Positions 23,159 to 34,456 of a stretch of DNA of 64,000 bases are shown one piece after another. The position numbers and the translations under genes are program-made. The stretch is from positions 34,388 through 98,387 of the forward strand of contig JAPEVC010000138.1 of the NCBI GenBank assembly GCA_027946555.1, in the 5' to 3' direction. Each line of letters starts with the position of its first letter. Positions within the stretch are counted from its first letter, which is position 1. This DNA comes from Gnomoniopsis sp. IMI 355080. Taxonomy: Eukaryota; Ascomycota; Sordariomycetes; Diaporthales; Gnomoniaceae. The notes beneath the pieces are model-generated. The model worked only from the letters and a program-made list of their open reading frames with translations. It was not told the origin of the DNA and did not search any database.

Positions 23159-25705
23159 ATGGACTACCGTCCCAACCTCCATTCCTATTACGAGGACCCA
23201 TCCGAGCGGCTCCCTCGTGTCGAGGCTGTGCAGCCTTATTACGATTTCGAAACGGCGGAGGAATTTGCTCTGAGACACAGACAAGGTACGGAGGCAGAGT
23301 TTAACTTTGAGAAATGGCAAATCAACAGATTTAACGAGAGCGAACACAAATTCGAGGCCTGGCCAATCAGGAATCTTTCTTCTGGCAAAACTTGTGCAGT
23401 ATGGCTTCTCCTGGTGGTGCCTGCTGGCGGCCACGACTCCCTGCTTCCCAAAGAGGGTGAAACCTGCAACGCCGAAGTTTTGAAGGAGGACTGTGGCGAA
23501 AGAATCTCCAGGAGCTTGGCCAGCCGCGTGGACAATCCTTGTGCGCTCTGGGGTATCAAAGACCCCTTCTGGCAAAGATGCATGGCTTTTGAAATCGTCC
23601 TCAATTGCAACGACTCGACGAAGTCCACTTCCTCCTCCTTCGTCACGCTCACCCCTGCTCTCACAGCACAGAGCTTCAAAAAGGGCCTCACCGGGATCCC
23701 AAAGCTCCAGGCTCAAAAACTGAGCGTCACATTCGAGCTTCGGCTTTCATCCTCCACAAGAGACGCGGAAATTGGCGCTCTCGACATTCTTCTCGGTCGT
23801 CGCAAGCGCAACGCCCCTGAAGACAAGAAACGGGTCGCCGCATTCGAGTACTTCGTGACCCTCACGCCAACACATCACAGCTCACTGTTTCAAGCTTTTC
23901 CGCACATGGCCTACCCATTCCACGACCCAAGCCAAGTCCCCTGGAAACTCATGCAGAGATTTTCAAAGTTCAACGTCCAACAGAAGTTTGCTTATAAAAA
24001 GCTGCTCGGACATATACCCGACGGCATTTGCATGGTGCCCGGCGGTCCAGGAGCAGGTAAGACTTTCTGGAATCTCACTGTGGCAGCATCCTTACAATCT
24101 AAGGATGAGATCAAGGAGCCTGGAGAAGTGGAAGTTACCAAGTCGCGCAACAAGGTCCTCTACCTAATTGATATGAACCGCCCGTTGACCGACGTGGCGA
24201 ACAAGATGGTCCAAGTCTACAAAGACCTAGACTTGACGAGAAATTGCTGCGACGACTGTGGTGTTCTTCAGCCACGCACGGTCATCCGCATGTTCGCTTG
24301 GTCCTACGAGACTGGCACGGCTACCAAAGGATACATTAAGACTCAAGGAGAAGAGCTAGAGCGGCGCGGAGAGCGTGTGAGGAATGGTCAGGAAGTGAAG
24401 GATGGCCAAGGGCCCTTGTCCAAATACAACGCGGAGACGGATTCTACGGACAAGACAGTACTGGATGGATTTGCCGCATCCTTTTTCAAGATGACTCAAA
24501 GTGCCACAATGGCATCGAAGAAACTATCAGCGGATCAGGACTGTTTTGCGAAAACCCTGGATCAGGCTGCCGCCGAGTACTACGCGCGACACGTTGACAA
24601 CAAATATGCTCATCTTGAGGAACTCGTGAAAGCCCTCGAGAACACGCCCAGTGACGATCTGATGGCTCTACGAAACTCCGTGGCTCAACAAGTTTACAAC
24701 GATACCCTGGACAATGCCGACTTCGTTGCCACAACTCCTGTCACCGCCAGCAAGTTCTCACACGTTTTTTTCAGTCCAACTCTCGTCATATTCGATGAGG
24801 CACCTCACGCTCGGGACCTCTCCCTGCTGATTTCAGTCGCTCTATTCGAGCCCCATGCTTGGATTTTGACGGGTGACCACCGCCAGTCCAAACCCTTTGT
24901 AGGCTCTTTTGGCAAGGACTGCAACAAGTACGTCAACCAGCTACGAGTCTCTGTCATGGAGAGGGCTCACAAGAAGGATAAAAACATGACTTCTCTGCTC
25001 ATCAATCACCGAGCTTCGGGAAATTTGCAGGAACTAGCGTCCAAGCTCTTTTACGACTCAAAGATGCTCCCGGCGAAGGATCCCGACCAACTTGGTGCCA
25101 TTCCAAGGGAGGCTTTGTACTTGCGTGAGAAGTACATTATGCCCATGAAGAATGATGAAGGTCCGCAGGTTTCAAGGCTGCTGGTTGTGCTGAAGGATTG
25201 TGGGTACCCAGAGAAAGCGCAATCCAGCTGGCATCACGAGGGCCATAGGACGTGGGTGATGGGACTACTCAGCGCGCTCACCAGAGACAAAAGGTTTTTG
25301 AAAGCGAACTCAACAGAGCGTGGAACCATTTTGGTCATGTCTCCTTACAAGCGTGCGTTCATCGAATATGCAAAGGATATTCGAGACTTGAGGAAGAGTT
25401 ACCAAGGCCTTGACGGTTGTACGGTCGAGGCTAGAACCGTAGATACGGCTCAAGGACACGAGGCTGATGTGTGCATTCTGGACTTTGTGCACTTCAAGTG
25501 CACGCCGCATCTTGAAGATGCGAGCCGGATGTGCGTTGCACTCACCAGGGCCAGACAGGCGGAGCTCATCATCATGCACGAGGACATGATCAAGTCCGTG
25601 GAAACATATCCCTCTCGCTATCCGATGATGGCTCACATGGTCCGTTACTGCAAGACTAATGGTCAATTTGTCCATGGACCTGAGAAAGTTTGGAACTGCA
25701 GGTGA
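23159..25705 (+). CDS. UPF1-like superfamily 1 helicase
   Basis: Single exon, 848 aa. It should use ATP to move along or unwind RNA or DNA. Motif I is GGPGAGKT (295-302), motif II DEAP (from D546), motif III TGDHRQ (571-576), motif V VDTAQGHEADVCILD, and motif VI VALTRAR near the C terminus. This order matches the UPF1/SEN1/ZNFX1 group. The N-terminal 290 aa show no UPF1 CH zinc domain and are not recognised. A cysteine pair (NCCDDCGVLQP) sits about 70 residues after motif I. It is much shorter than yeast Sen1 and has no introns while most neighbours do. The biological role is not determined. Confidence 0.85.
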   Translation: MDYRPNLHSYYEDPSERLPRVEAVQPYYDFETAEEFALRHRQGTEAEFNFEKWQINRFNESEHKFEAWPIRNLSSGKTCAVWLLLVVPAGGHDSLLPKEGETCNAEVLKEDCGERISRSLASRVDNPCALWGIKDPFWQRCMAFEIVLNCNDSTKSTSSSFVTLTPALTAQSFKKGLTGIPKLQAQKLSVTFELRLSSSTRDAEIGALDILLGRRKRNAPEDKKRVAAFEYFVTLTPTHHSSLFQAFPHMAYPFHDPSQVPWKLMQRFSKFNVQQKFAYKKLLGHIPDGICMVPGGPGAGKTFWNLTVAASLQSKDEIKEPGEVEVTKSRNKVLYLIDMNRPLTDVANKMVQVYKDLDLTRNCCDDCGVLQPRTVIRMFAWSYETGTATKGYIKTQGEELERRGERVRNGQEVKDGQGPLSKYNAETDSTDKTVLDGFAASFFKMTQSATMASKKLSADQDCFAKTLDQAAAEYYARHVDNKYAHLEELVKALENTPSDDLMALRNSVAQQVYNDTLDNADFVATTPVTASKFSHVFFSPTLVIFDEAPHARDLSLLISVALFEPHAWILTGDHRQSKPFVGSFGKDCNKYVNQLRVSVMERAHKKDKNMTSLLINHRASGNLQELASKLFYDSKMLPAKDPDQLGAIPREALYLREKYIMPMKNDEGPQVSRLLVVLKDCGYPEKAQSSWHHEGHRTWVMGLLSALTRDKRFLKANSTERGTILVMSPYKRAFIEYAKDIRDLRKSYQGLDGCTVEARTVDTAQGHEADVCILDFVHFKCTPHLEDASRMCVALTRARQAELIIMHEDMIKSVETYPSRYPMMAHMVRYCKTNGQFVHGPEKVWNCR

Positions 25706-26752
25706 ATGACGGGACATTGAAGATGTTGTCACGGCATATTTGGGCGGTTAATGGGGCATGACATGGTGGACTGAGATTTGAAAAGCCAGCAACGACGCAA
25801 AGAGGATGAATGTTGGGATTGACTGAGAAGGAAACTAGGAACGAGAGAGAAGATTCATCTGGAGCAGGAAATCGTTCAATTGAGCTCAAATGCTGCTAAG
25901 GCAGTCGGGTTTCTTGCAGTAGAGAATTGTGCATTCGCTATCCAAATCAACTTACTTGACTAGATGTGCTCTGCTTACTCCCCACCGGCCCCATCTGCAC
26001 GGTATGCGCGAGTCTGATGACTTTCCCATTATAGAACTGCAAAACTGAACGCCCTGTATCTACGTAATAGTACACACCAAAAGCCATCCTGTTCCACGTT
26101 TGTACGATGCATAAATTGAGGCTCTTGCACTGCCCACCCGCATTGGTGGAAAAGACGCCACGCTATACCCGCATAGGGGTGGGGCGGCGGCTGCTAGACC
26201 ACCGAGTGTGCCCCTGGCTTCATTTCGACAGCAACCGGATGAAACACCAAACGAATCCCACGATGCCGCCATCCTGGTAATGATCTCGCTTAGCGGAGTC
26301 GCCCGACGGGCTTTGCACGTGTTCGGCCGAAGATGTCTAGAATCAGCCTAGGTCGAGCAGTTCTCGTGAAAAGGGATACAGGGAAAAAGCGGCTCCGCGC
26401 AAGGCTAGGTAGGCTCAGGGGGATGGTATGCGGTTTGTGGGATGATGTGAGGGTCCCGCTTGCGTGTAGGTGTGCGGAACGTGTTGACATCAATAAAAGG
26501 AAGTTAAGCAGCCACCACAGAATATCGTGGAGTTCCCCCTCCGTTCTCTTGTTGATCTTCCGCCACTCTTTTTTTTGCCATCTCGTCCTGGGTTGATTCT
26601 CGGGCAGGAACAGTCCATTCTTTTCAGCATCGTACATACATTCCTTCAAGCTCTATATCAAGAGCCCATTCGCAAGCTTTCCCTGCCCGGACAGGTCGAT
26701 ACTTCCACATCGTCAGCTTTGCACAGACCTTCGCACATTTACAATTATCAAC
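25706..26752. other. Promoter region of the AA9 gene
   Basis: No gene is supported. The right end is the promoter of the LPMO gene. It contains a CreA-type site (next entry) and a purine/T-rich stretch near 26560-26580. Confidence 0.45.
26179..26184 (+). promoter_or_regulatory. Possible CreA carbon-repression site
   Basis: GTGGGG matches the SYGGRG consensus of the fungal carbon catabolite repressor CreA/CRE1, 569 bp upstream of the LPMO start. Single sites of this length are common by chance. Confidence 0.25.
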
Positions 26753-27935
26753 ATGTCGAAATACATCTTGGCCACCCTCGCCACCGCAGGCCTTGTCGCG
26801 GGCCACGGTTACGTGACGAACGGTACCATTGGCGGAGTGTCCTACGAGTTCTACCAGCCTTACACAGACGTGAGTGATACTGGAATCGCTTTTCCGGAGC
26901 GTGTCGTCCCTGTATTACGAAAACCAAATCTAACGATTCTTAGCCATACACCTCGCCTACACCAGAGCGTATCTCGCGTCCCATCCAGGGCAACGGTCCT
27001 GTCACAAACATCACAGTCGCTGACATTCAGTGCGGTGGTGACTATGTGGATGGAATCGTGGGCTCCAGCCCGGCAGCTTTGCATGCCAATGCGACGGCCG
27101 GCTCGGACGTCACGCTTTACTGGACGCTGTGGCCTGACAGCCACTACGGTGCCGTTGTGACTTACATGGCACGATGCCCAGATACAGGTTGCCAAGACTA
27201 CATGTGCGTTTTATTTTCCACCAACCCAATTTGCCAACGTACCCTTTTTTCTCAACTGACAATATAATCAGGCCCAACTCTACCTCCGTCTGGTTCAAGA
27301 TCGACGAGATCGGCATGACCGAGTATGGTGGCGGTGGTTCCCTCGATACTTGGGGCGACGACAACCTGATGGTCAATGGCAACTCCGGATACACCTATAC
27401 TATCCCCTCATGCCTGGCTGACGGTTACTACCTCGTCCGCCACGAGATCATCGCCGTCTTCGTGGCCTCGTCTTACCCCGGCGCACAGCTCTACCCCGGC
27501 TGTCACCAGCTGAAGGTCACCGGCGGCGGTTCCACCACCGTGTCTGACGGTCTCGTTGCCTTCCCCGGTGCCTACAGCCCTACTGACCCCGGTATCGTCT
27601 GGGACTCCTCGTCCACCACGTACCCCGTCCCCGGTCCGTCTGTCTTTAGCTGCTCGGGCTCGTCCGACGCATCTGCCACTTCCGCTGCCACTTCCGCTTC
27701 CACTTCCTCGTCTGCGGCCGTGCAGACATCCGACGCTGCCGCCAGTACTCTGACCACCGCCGTGGCTTCGTCCCAGGTGACCTCTACCTCGTCGGCGTCT
27801 GTTGAGGCAAGCTCGACTGCTGTAGCGGTCGCTGCTGCATCTGTGTCGCCCACTTCCAGCGCTGCTGCCGCTGTTTCCACCTCGACGTGCTCCAAGAAAA
27901 GGGGTCTCCGCCGAGGTAAGCGTGCTCAGGTGTAA
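26753..27935 (+). CDS. AA9 lytic polysaccharide monooxygenase (formerly GH61)
   Basis: Three exons: 26753-26869, 26944-27203 and 27272-27935; 346 aa. This secreted copper enzyme oxidatively cleaves cellulose or other beta-glucans. The signal peptide (residues 1-17) leaves His18 as the mature N terminus, the first arm of the copper 'histidine brace'. The second His is H106 in PDSHYGAVVTYMARC. The axial Tyr lies in GAQLYPGCHQLKV. The catalytic domain ends near residue 240. A Ser/Thr/Ala-rich tail of about 90 aa follows, but in place of a CBM1 the protein ends in a basic stretch (KKRGLRRGKRAQV), which is unusual. Likely induced on plant cell-wall material and carbon-repressed. Confidence 0.93.
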
Positions 27936-28917
27936 GCTGTGGGCTGTTTGATGCTTGTGGACCGTTGGGTGCAAGTCCCGGATTGGTATATGAGTTGATG
28001 CACGTCATGCACGAAGCGTACCAAGCGAGGTTTATTTTATGTGTATATAATTACTTCAAAACATATACAAGTCACTGGCCAAGAGGCGTGATATATTCTC
28101 TCCCTACATCCCATCTCATGGTTCCTGATCGAGCAAGTTCGACCCGTCACAGAGTGAATAGCAGATCTCAATCAAGTTAAATCGTAGTCATTGAGACCTG
28201 AACGTAATGGATGATATCTATTAATGCCAACGCCGATTTTCTACACAACACTTTCTGCTGATTTGGACCGTTAGACTGTAATAAAGCGATCTTATTTGTC
28301 ACACTTACCTACAAATACACCGTATTGATATCCGGGTTCATCCCCGAACAAATCTGCTCCGACGATGCTATCGCAACTCACCTCGTGACCCTAACGAATG
28401 CAGTCGCTTTCTTTGCTTCTCAGATATCACTCATGTGACAGAATAACCACCGGCAGCCTGTGTTTAACGACAAGTACCGGGTGCCATCCCGGTGTGCCGA
28501 TAGAGCAATTATTTGGCCTCAGGACGGCGATGATATCTTCGTCTTGGCCTGGATGATGTAGCAGGACATGCCGGGGGCCGGCGCCGACATCTGAAGCTAG
28601 AGGGTTTGTCATGTGGTCACTGCTAATTAAAAGACATTCTTGGCGGCCTTTGCCGGTCGACGGATACATATCTTATCTCTCGACTATCTTGAGTCAAATA
28701 TGTCGCGAAGCAAGGAATAGCTATTGATCTCGCCCTGAATTACTGACGCTTCTCGCCCCGCACGACGCACGAGGGGCTGCATTGCATATTGTGGATTGGA
28801 GCCACCACACGAATCCGTCAGTCCGCCCTCCTCGGTCAGCCAACGCCTGTTACAGGATCCAGGAAGCGTGACATTGCATCGATATCCCACATTTTACATT
28901 CGCATAACGCCTTTAAA
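27936..28917. other. Intergenic
   Basis: No gene is supported between the LPMO and deacetylase genes. The first 250 bp are AT-rich, as expected for a 3' flank. Confidence 0.5.
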
Positions 28918-30109
28918 ATGGGTAAGAAACGAGTTCTCATCAGCTATGGGGTCGACGTCGACGCCGTGGCAGGTTGGCTTGGGTCGTACGGTGGCGAGGA
29001 CTCCACCAGCGACATCTCGCGAGGTGTCTTTGCGGGCACTATTGGCACTCAGCGACTGCTAAAAATGTTTGCGAAATACGACATCAAAACTACGTGGTTC
29101 ATTCCAGGCCACAGTCTCGAATCCTTCCCGGAGGACATGGCGGCAGTGCGGGATGCGGGCCATGAGATCGGTCTTCATGGGTATTCGCACGAGAATCCAT
29201 CCGATATGTCCGTTGAACAGCAAAAGGACGTTCTCGACAAAACGTACCGCATGTTGACCGACTTTGTGGGAAAGCCGCCGAGAGGGAGCGTGGCGCCGTG
29301 GTAAGTGAAGGACACGATTCGACGGACGTCAGCCCAAAGCGCTTCTAATCCAGACTAGGTGGGAGACTTCTCGTGAAGGAGCTCAGTTGCTACTGGACTA
29401 CGGCATCGAATATGATCACAGCATGTCTCATCATGACTGCCAGGCATACTACTTGCGAGCAGGAGACACATGGACCAAGATAGACTACGGCAAGAAGGCA
29501 GAAGATTGGATGAAGCCCCTAGCTCATGGCCCTAATACTGGTCTTGTTGAGATTCCCGCCAACTGGTACATCGATGACTTGCCGCCAATGTGAGTCTAGC
29601 TGATGCTTAATCCTCGTCTCCTGTCATCTGGCCATAGAAAACATGCTGAGCCAAAGATGTGGTGCAGGATGTTCATCAAAAACGCGCCGAATAGCCATGG
29701 ATTTGTAAACCCCCGCGACATTGAAGACATATGGAGAGATCATTTCGATTACTTCTATCGGGAATATGACGACTTTATCTTTCCCATCACAATCCACCCT
29801 GATGTGAGTGCAGCTTTGTCTTCCAAGGACCTCAGAGTTTCGCGGTGCTTTCGAGTGACGGGCTAATCAACCCATAGGTGTCTGGCAGACCACATGCAAT
29901 ATTGATGCACGAAAGGTATGTGAAATGACAGGTCTGAGCAGCTGAGAGATGATACTGATAGACCTAGGCTTATCGAACACTTCAAGAAGCATGAAGGAGT
30001 GGAGTTCGTCACCATGGCTGAGATAGCAGATGACTTTAAGAAGAAGAATGCTCCCGCTGAGGGTGCCCTAATGCCTGCAGCGGCCGGTGCAATTCTGAAG
30101 GATAAGTAG
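28918..30109 (+). CDS. Polysaccharide deacetylase (CE4 fold), PgdA-like, cytosolic
   Basis: Five exons: 28918-29300, 29359-29589, 29668-29803, 29878-29915 and 29968-30109; 309 aa. The fourth exon is only 38 nt. The fold is the NodB/CE4 barrel, with the metal site built from Asp in [10 protein letters not shown] and the H-x3-H of LHGYSHENP; the catalytic region continues through SVAPWWETS. The sequence is closer to the Helicobacter PgdA-like / PuuE-type deacetylases than to secreted chitin deacetylases. It has no signal peptide, which also argues against a cell-wall enzyme. The substrate is probably a small amide or N-acyl compound; unknown. It stands alone, with a permease gene 0.75 kb downstream on the same strand. 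Confidence 0.88.
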
Positions 30110-30861
30110 TGGTTCTGGGAAGTAGACTGCTTTCTTCAGCAGGCAAAGTTCATAGGAACACACGAGTCTCTACAGAACGCCTCTCGACACCTTGCCTGGG
30201 TGCATGGCCACCGATATGCCTGCAGCAAGAAATACATCCAATAGACGCAGCTAGGGCTTGTGGTGACTTCAAAAGTGTCCGTATAGATGTCGTACCTGCA
30301 TCCCCTTTTGTGACGACGAGACTTCGTTTCAGACACACGGAAGTATGATCTCGAGGCAAAAGGGCGTCATGGGTCCCTGTCACAGAGCCCTATCACAGAG
30401 GTCGGGTCCAGCCGAGGGTGGCCACCTGCAAGTCTGCACACTTTCGGTCAGATTGTGTAGGCCTATCTTTGGTTCAGACGCTGATCTCGATTTTCAAGAG
30501 CTTACGCAGATCCACCCCCAACTCTTATCATGCTCGAGACTGTGTAACCCAGTCTATCTCCCACTCTATTTGCCCGTAGCGATGACGAGACACACACGGA
30601 TATAAGAGGCCGTATCTGTTACGGGCTGAGCCGTTGGCCCATTTGACACCCCGGAAACTTGAACAAGATGCCGTATCGAAGCGTGGAAACGCTGATATGG
30701 TTGATTATATCGGTGGCAGCAGCTTGGTATCAGGCATATGAATGCGCCTATATCAGGACAACTTCCCGATTTCCGATCTGATTTCAGACCAAAGGACACC
30801 CCTCTTCTATACTCTATCATCCCCATCGTACCATCTCTCGGTCAAAATACTTATTTTCACC
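30110..30861. other. Intergenic
   Basis: 3' flank of the deacetylase and promoter of the permease. No other gene is supported. Confidence 0.5.
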
Positions 30862-32845
30862 ATGGGTCAGCTTGAGAAAGCGGAAGATGATGTTATCCTC
30901 CCAGCTCCCCGTAGTAGCGGCAGTTTCGAGGGCCAGGTGGAAGAGAAGGATGACGCCTTCGAGGTTTTCAAAAAAGAAGAGGGCGCAGTTGACTTTAGAA
31001 CCGTTGGCTGGATCCCGGCCTCAGTCATATTCTTGAAGGTCATCTTTGCAACAGGTAAGTCTTCCGCGACGCACGCCAAATTGTTCATGCCGTATGATAG
31101 CTAAACAAGTATGAGGACGACAGGGGTTCTTAGCATTCCATCTGCTCTGTACAGCCTTGGGTCACTTCCAGGAGCCATTATGATCATTTTCTGGGGCCTC
31201 ATGAACACATACTGCGCCATTGTACTGGGTAACTTTAGAAACAGCCATCCAGGCTGTCACAGCATTGCGGACATGGCCGAGGTCATAGGCGGAGTGATTT
31301 TCAAGGAAGTGGTAGGGGCCTTTTTCATGGTTGCCTATACAATTTGCGTGTCAACTGGTTTGGTTGGTGCCGCTACAGGCCTCAATGCCTTGTCCAACCA
31401 CGCAGTGTGTGAGTAAACTCGCCATCTATTCTATCGGGGACATCGGCCGGGAGTACCAACCCAAGGCTCGTCTACTACTCGCCTGCCTCTTCGATTAAAT
31501 CTCTAGATATCGACTGATCATCCGTTTCTAGGTACTAATTACTTCATGTTGGTCACAACAATTGTCTGTTTCCTTTTGGCGAGTGTTAGGACGTTTGAGA
31601 AGATTGCTTGGCTTACTTGGGGTGAGTACTTCATTTCTCATTTTCACCCAACAATTATATCTCGATGTTTCATTGTCAGCGACATGTCCAAATTAGGTTC
31701 TGACAAGTCACAGCGGGCTTCGTCTCGGTATATGTGGCCGTGTTCATTGTAGTTGTTGGCGTGACCACCCTCGATCGTCCAGCTGCAGCGCCTCAGTAAG
31801 TGACATAACTTGCAGACCCCATACGTTCGTCCTCAGCCTCGGAACCACTCTGACCCATCATGATAGAACCGGAGACTTCGATCTTGGCTACCACGTGATA
31901 GCTCAGCCTACCTTTGTTGCAGCCATCACAGCCGTCTCGACGATATTCGTGTCAAGCTCTGGCTCAAGTGCTTTTCTTCCGGTGATCTCTGAGATGAGAA
32001 GACCACAAGACTACAACAAGGCCGTCTATGTTTGCAGTATGCTTTTCTTCTGCTTTTTCGACTGTAATTGACATTCGCTGGCGCAGGTTTTGCTGATATC
32101 GTCATAGTGATCATCGTTACCGCGTCGTATTTATGCTTCAGTCTCGTGGTATATCGATGGTGTGGACAATGGGTGGCTTCGCCCTCACTGGGAAGCGCAG
32201 GCCCAGTCATCAAGAAAGTCGCTTATGGTATCGGCTTGATTGGCTTACTTGTCAGCGCTTGCCTTTATCTCCATGTCGCAGCCAAGTAAGTGAGATGAAA
32301 TTTATCTTCCACTATCGCGTGCTAACATTCAATAGGTATATGTTTGTCCGCATATTGCGCCACTCCAAACACCTTCAAAAGAACTCGGTCGTACACTGGT
32401 CCGTGTGGCTCGGATGTACCTTCACCATAGCTGCTGTTGGGTTCTTGATTGCGTCTGGAGTGCCCATCTTCAGCTTCCTCATTGCACTGGCAGGCAGCGT
32501 ATGCTGTGAGTACATGGCTTTTCCCTTCAGTGTTGCTTCAACAACGAAGCACTCGAGTTCCTGCAGCATACCGTCCCACGAATCAGCTTTTGGTGCTAAT
32601 ACTTGGTAGTTGGGCCTCTGTCGTTGATGCTTCCCGGATATTTCTGGATCTTTGATCATCAACATTACAGGACAGGCTCTGTCTTGCGTCAGACTGTGTA
32701 TTGGCTCCATTGGGCCTTGATCCTGATGGGAGCTTTCATCACAGTTGCAGGAACATATAGCGTGGTACAAGAGATCAAGACTGCCTACGCTACCGGGCAG
32801 ATCGACGGAGCGTTTTCTTGTGCAGACAATAGCGGATCATCTTAG
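30862..32845 (+). CDS. Amino acid permease, AAAP family (mtr-like)
   Basis: Eight exons: 30862-31054, 31124-31408, 31532-31621, 31714-31795, 31867-32036, 32087-32285, 32336-32505 and 32610-32845; 474 aa. All joins keep frame with GT-AG ends. The polar N-terminal tail of about 45 aa leads into VDFRTVGWIPASVIFLKVIFATGVLSIP (split here as residues around 46-72), the signature start of Aa_trans (PF01490). About eleven membrane helices follow. The closest family I recognise is the neutral/aromatic amino acid permease of filamentous fungi (Neurospora mtr type). It imports amino acids with protons across the plasma membrane. A TACCTAGGTA palindrome begins 36 bp after the stop codon. Confidence 0.9.
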
Positions 32846-33007
32846 TGCAGGCATTGGGGTAAGCACTGTTTCAATGACCATTACCTAGGTAATGTCTGTC
32901 AATTATAGCTGGTTTAGAAATATGATGTAGTATGTACCTATACCAAATTGCGAGGCGCTTCAACCTTTCACACAATAATTTCTGGACCGAAATTTTTGGC
33001 CTTTAAA

Positions 33008-33550
33008 TCAGTTCTCGTCCCCTGCAGGCACTGCGACTAGAACTGAGGGCGTCACCTGTGCGTTTACGCTCTTTATGGCCTCTGAGAAATGGCTTGAAAG
33101 CACCCAGCATGAATGATCGGATGGAAGAGTTCCTAGAACTGTACTACAATCCTCATCACTATATGCTATCAACATATTTTCTCCTCCGTTCGATGATCCG
33201 CCCCCTGTGAATTTCAATGTCAACCATGTGCCCGGTGTGGATAGACTCCTTGCATCATATCCATGCGGAGCATGTACAAGACGATTTAAGAATGCTTACA
33301 TCGGGATGTTATGCCCACAGCATCATCACTTATAGTGACACAATTACTCCCAATATCGGAAGAGGAATAGAATGTCAACTGGTCATCACTGGAATTGTCG
33401 CCGAGGACATTGATTAGACACATATATCAGGTCAAGAACATCCACCAATCTTCCGCATAGCACATACCAGGAGTCATCGGTGTAGGTTGTGAACTGGCCT
33501 GCAAGAACGGACCAAGCTAAAGTAGGGACCAGTGCTAGTGTGGGACGCAT
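33008..33550 (-). CDS. Small secreted four-cysteine protein (122 aa)
   Basis: Three exons: 33550-33468, 33388-33300 and 33204-33008; 122 aa. Exon 1 gives a signal peptide (residues 1-18, MRPTLALVPTLAWSVLAG). The mature protein has four cysteines (C28, C44, C77, C90), is acidic, and is rich in Ser, Asp and Gly. The first intron (GTATGT...TTCCAG) and the second (GTAAGC...TTCACAG) both keep frame; the second acceptor was chosen because nearer AG sites put the open last exon out of frame. No family is recognised. Small size, signal peptide and even cysteines fit an effector-like or surface protein. It is convergent with the permease, 162 bp away. Confidence 0.6.
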
Positions 33551-34456
33551 TTTTCTCGAATTGTAACTGTGAGTGGTTGGAGACCTCGCTTGTAACAACA
33601 AAATATGGGCGATGAAGTCGGTTCACCAAATTCTGGGTTGATCTCTCGAATATCTGGTTAGGAATCCACAAGTTGGCTTTTTTTGGCTTCCTTTTTATTT
33701 CTTAACAATGTTTGAGCCCCGACTTTTTCGCCAGGCTATCAGGGTGAATAGATGTGGTTGGCTTGTACGGAGTAATTTTGCCCCTTTCTTAGGAAACGAT
33801 GTGGGCACACTCAGCCCTGCAATCACCTAATGACTAGGCAGGTTACCCACACATATACGAGAGGACATCTGACATTCGTTGCATAACCCATACCATATCA
33901 CTATGCGTTACATGACTTGAGCATGTCAACAAGGCTAAACGCATCCATTGTACAACCATAACACCTTGTCGGTTCCTTGAATAAGGGCGGCACTAGGGGT
34001 TCAATTACAGCTGCTGTGCCATGGTATATGTCATGCTTTGACATCCTCAGAAATCTCGTTCTGTTTGCGGATCCCGACAGAACAGTGTTATGTTTTTAGC
34101 GAAGTCGCATTTTAATTATGGCCTGTGGGGCTGGGACCAGGAAGTTGGTAGGAACTCGCATCTGCTTCCAAAACAGTCTTGGCCTGTTTCAAGAGGAACG
34201 ACTGAAAACGACACGAAACAAAATCCTCATAAAGAAGGAATTTAGACTCAAAAATCAAATACGTAGTAGATCGTGTCTGTTGACTGATTTGCGAGGTGAC
34301 GAGTCAATTCCCTGCCTCACTTATACTATCAATACAATTGGCGTCTTTCCCCCAAGGCAGGCGCTCGTATATTCCATCTATTAGTGTTCTTCGCGAGATG
34401 AACTATATGAATCGTCGCCGTCCGTACAACAACCCAATATCATGAGAGACATGGTC
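33551..34456. other. Intergenic
   Basis: Upstream of the 122-aa secreted protein gene and downstream of the RTA1-like gene. No gene is supported. Confidence 0.5.

Noticed and set aside
27408..27974. 188-codon Gly/Arg/Ser-rich frame antisense to the LPMO
   Set aside because: Composition is the reverse complement of the Ser/Thr/Ala linker codons; not a gene.
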